NCBI RefSeq assembly: GCF_031624635.1 | Contig: NZ_JAMQOQ010000005.1 | Location: forward strand, 350,147-414,146 | Length of the DNA: 64,000 nt | Reading direction: 5' to 3' | Origin: Halogeometricum sp. S3BR5-2 | GTDB lineage: Archaea > Halobacteriota > Halobacteria > Halobacteriales > Haloferacaceae | Part shown: positions 62,970-64,000 of the stretch, one piece after another | Position numbering within the stretch: the stretch's first letter is position 1 | Layout of the letters: each line of letters opens with the position of its first letter | The notes under the pieces: model-generated | Database searches by the model: none | What the model saw: the letters and a program-made list of their open reading frames with translations, nothing else | What the model was told of the DNA's origin: nothing | Translations under genes and position numbers: made by a program

Positions 62970-63156
62970 CGGGGTCTCTCTGTTCGATGCTTCGCCGTAG
63001 GACGTACATAAGTGTTGTCTACCCGACCGCTGACCTTCAGAATCGGCTCCGAATCGCGGCGTCTCCTCGCCCTCTCTCCGGTTTCCGCTCGCGGCCGGCG
63101 GGGCCGAAATCCGACTCCGTATATAAGCACCTCGCCGCCGGCTCCCAATTTTGCCG

Positions 63157-63167
63157 ATATATTTAAG
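63157..63167 (+). promoter_or_regulatory. TATA element before MC1
   Basis: ATATATTTAAG (63157-63167) lies 39-49 bases before the MC1 ATG (63206), predicting a short leader of roughly 16 bases. A second TATA-like GTATATAAG sits at 63119-63127. Either could drive MC1; the farther one would leave a ~55-base leader. Confidence 0.6.
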
Positions 63168-63191
63168 CCGACCCCTGTGTTCGGTTGCCAT

Positions 63192-63197
63192 GGAGGT
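63192..63197 (+). promoter_or_regulatory. Shine-Dalgarno site for MC1
   Basis: GGAGGT with 8 bases to the ATG at 63206. An out-of-frame ATG at 63190 opens an 11-codon frame that ends inside the MC1 gene; the SD lies within it, so initiation at 63206 is favoured. Decides the start in a genome where many genes look leaderless. Confidence 0.6.
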
Positions 63198-63205
63198 CAC
63201 AAACC

Positions 63206-63520
63206 ATGGTACGCGAGGACGGTAAGCGAAACTTCGTGCTTCGGGAGGAGGACGGTTCGGAGTCGAGCGTCTTCTCCGGAAGCATGCCCCGCCAAGCCGC
63301 CCTGAAGGCCGCCCGACGTCTCGAACCGCAGGGGTCGGAGGACGAAGCCAAAGAACACGCCACAGAGATCCATCTCCGCGAGAAGGGTACCGACAAGGTG
63401 CACATCTTCCACGCGTGGGCCTGGGTCGACGACGCTCCCGGGGACAAACCCGACTGGATGGAAGGCGACATCACGAAAGGGAACGTCTCGAAACAGGGTA
63501 TCGAACACCTCGACGAGTAG
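63206..63520 (+). CDS. Chromosomal protein MC1
   Basis: 104 residues from MVREDGKRNFVLREEDGSE. Matches the archaeal MC1 family: R-rich turns, PRQAALKAARRLE, and the W-containing C-terminal region KVHIFHAWAWVDD...KPDWM. MC1 bends DNA and is found in methanogens and haloarchaea. The acidic surface fits a halophile variant. A terminator-like hairpin follows. Confidence 0.95.
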   Translation: MVREDGKRNFVLREEDGSESSVFSGSMPRQAALKAARRLEPQGSEDEAKEHATEIHLREKGTDKVHIFHAWAWVDDAPGDKPDWMEGDITKGNVSKQGIEHLDE

Positions 63521-63533
63521 CGAGGATGACGAC

Positions 63534-63554
63534 GGCGACGTTCGCCTTTTTCTT
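63534..63554 (+). terminator. Terminator after MC1
   Basis: GGCGA-CGT-TCGCC (63534-63546) followed by TTTTTCTTC, 13 bases after the MC1 stop. Short stem plus T-run; archaeal termination needs mainly the T-run. Confidence 0.65.
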
Positions 63555-63573
63555 CGCACGCGCGTGCACCGCA

Positions 63574-63631
63574 CGCGGGAGTACGCATCCGACACGGCTT
63601 TGTCCGTCCCCGGGCGATGCGTACTCGCGCG
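63574..63631. repeat. Long near-perfect inverted repeat
   Basis: GAGTACGCATC (63579-63589) pairs exactly with GATGCGTACTC (63616-63626). One mismatch further out, CGCG (63574-63577) pairs with CGCG (63628-63631), giving 15 of 16 pairs around a 26-base spacer. Inside the spacer, ACGG-CTTTGT-CCGT can pair further. It is a strong candidate for a folded RNA or protein-binding site. Confidence 0.5.
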
Positions 63632-63825
63632 GACACCACCCGGTCCGACCCGACGCGAGACGCGAGGGATGACCGACCGGCCTCCGACCGCGCGATATTC
63701 TCGACCCGCGAGCGACGGCTCTGTCCTCTTTCCAACTCCCCGGCGACGGGGTATGAAATCGCATGACGCGGCGGCTTCGGTTCGACGGCCTTTTATGTTC
63801 CCCTGCCATTCGTAGAAATACGCGG

Positions 63826-63856
63826 GGCGCCCCGGGCCACCGAGGTCCGGGACGCC
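63826..63856 (+). ncRNA. Candidate structured RNA hairpin
   Basis: GGCGCCCCGGGCC (63826-63838) and GGTCCGGGACGCC (63844-63856) form a 13-position stem with one C-A mismatch and one G-U pair around loop ACCGA. It lies about 30 bases after a TATA-like TTTTATG (63791-63797), the distance expected for a transcript start near 63820. Whether an RNA is made is untested. Confidence 0.4.
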
Positions 63857-63964
63857 ACCTTCCGAGTCAACTCGAACCGCCTCGTCTCCCGTCGGGGGAG
63901 TGCCTCGCACTCTCACGACAAACGCGAGACGACGCCCTTAAGTGTTCGAGTCCATTTCGGAAGA

Positions 63965-64000
63965 ATGCGAACGACACACCGCGACCGTGCGACGGTTCAA
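63965..64000 (+). CDS. Start of a gene running off the window
   Basis: ATG at 63965 followed by 11 open codons (MRTTHRDRATVQ) to the last base. A TATA-like CCTTAAGT (63936-63943) is 22-29 bases upstream, matching a leaderless haloarchaeal start. The product cannot be identified. Confidence 0.5.
   Translation, partial: MRTTHRDRATVQ

Larger units (their letters stand above)
63521..63964. other. 444-base gap rich in inverted repeats
   Basis: No gene I can defend; short frames on both strands are Arg/Pro/Ser-rich shadows. Holds the MC1 terminator, a 12-base palindrome (63556-63567), a long hairpin (63574-63631), a GCGA-tetraloop hairpin (63738-63751), a 13-bp hairpin (63826-63856), a 5-bp hairpin (63863-63874) and a GAGTGC hairpin (63898-63912). 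A TATA-like TTTTATG lies at 63791-63797. Confidence 0.55.

Noticed and set aside
1..64000. tRNA, rRNA, CRISPR, IS element, integrase or att site
   Set aside because: No T-arm-like or cloverleaf sequence in gaps, no regularly spaced repeats, no transposase or integrase motifs. This was by eye; a tRNAscan-SE or CRISPR search would settle it.

Overview
The window is a high-GC archaeal chromosome segment. The acidic proteins, twin-arginine signal peptides, near-universal G/C third positions, short TATA-led leaderless starts and archaeal-type genes (MC1 chromatin protein, tRNA-splicing endonuclease, ArsA/Get3 ATPase, Bat-type HTH regulator, split PheS/PheT) point to a halophilic archaeon of class Halobacteria, probably Haloferacales (inference). 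I see no rRNA, tRNA, CRISPR array, insertion sequence, integrase or phage gene. Most of it is core or conserved haloarchaeal content, densely packed, with many start/stop overlaps.

Layout. 0-5.4 kb: tail of a DAO-type FAD oxidoreductase, then a minus-strand TAXI-type TRAP uptake operon (binding lipoprotein, DUF1850 protein, fused permease). 5.5-12.3 kb: S9 peptidase, a small protein, a secreted GH26-like glycosidase divergent from a zinc-ribbon/GT2 polysaccharide synthase pair, and uracil phosphoribosyltransferase. 12.4-16 kb: small conserved proteins, an SRPBCC protein, a CobW GTPase and small membrane proteins. 16-22.6 kb: ArsA ATPase with a small partner, CstA transporter, cupin, DUF5828 and an HTH regulator. 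22.6-28.2 kb: threonine synthase, SerA and SerB with a degenerate RecA-like protein between them. 28.4-31.5 kb: chemotaxis transducer with a co-transcribed 3-TM protein, a degenerate metallo-beta-lactamase-fold protein and a VOC protein. 31.7-38 kb: a complete 2-oxoacid dehydrogenase operon (E1a-E1b-E2-E3) followed by lipoyl synthase. 38.1-41 kb: trehalose synthesis (OtsA/OtsB). 41-46.2 kb: Bat-type regulator, a previously uncalled 35-aa ORF, LysE exporter, Ski2-like helicase with a possible leader peptide, and a HAD phosphatase. 46.2-60.1 kb: NucS-N/zinc-ribbon fusion, EndA-TrpRS pair, ornithine cyclodeaminase-like protein, PheST, trans-sulfuration enzyme and ValRS. 60.2-64 kb: SGNH hydrolase, PyrD with a Cys at the base position, AbrB-like protein, MC1 and an inverted-repeat-rich gap.

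Functional links. Serine synthesis (serA, serB) sits near threonine and sulfur amino-acid enzymes. Lipoyl synthase adjoins the enzyme complex that needs lipoate. EndA is translationally coupled to TrpRS. The GT2 synthase and GH26-like enzyme share a divergent control region with a symmetric inverted repeat.

I did not find a defence island or an obviously new multi-gene system. The best leads are small: the GT2/GH26 divergent operator, the NucS-N/zinc-ribbon fusion, the transducer plus 3-TM partner, the leader ORF coupled to the helicase, the 35-aa ORF, the PyrD active-site Cys, and the inverted-repeat-dense gap after MC1. All functional statements are by recognition of sequence motifs; no database search was run.
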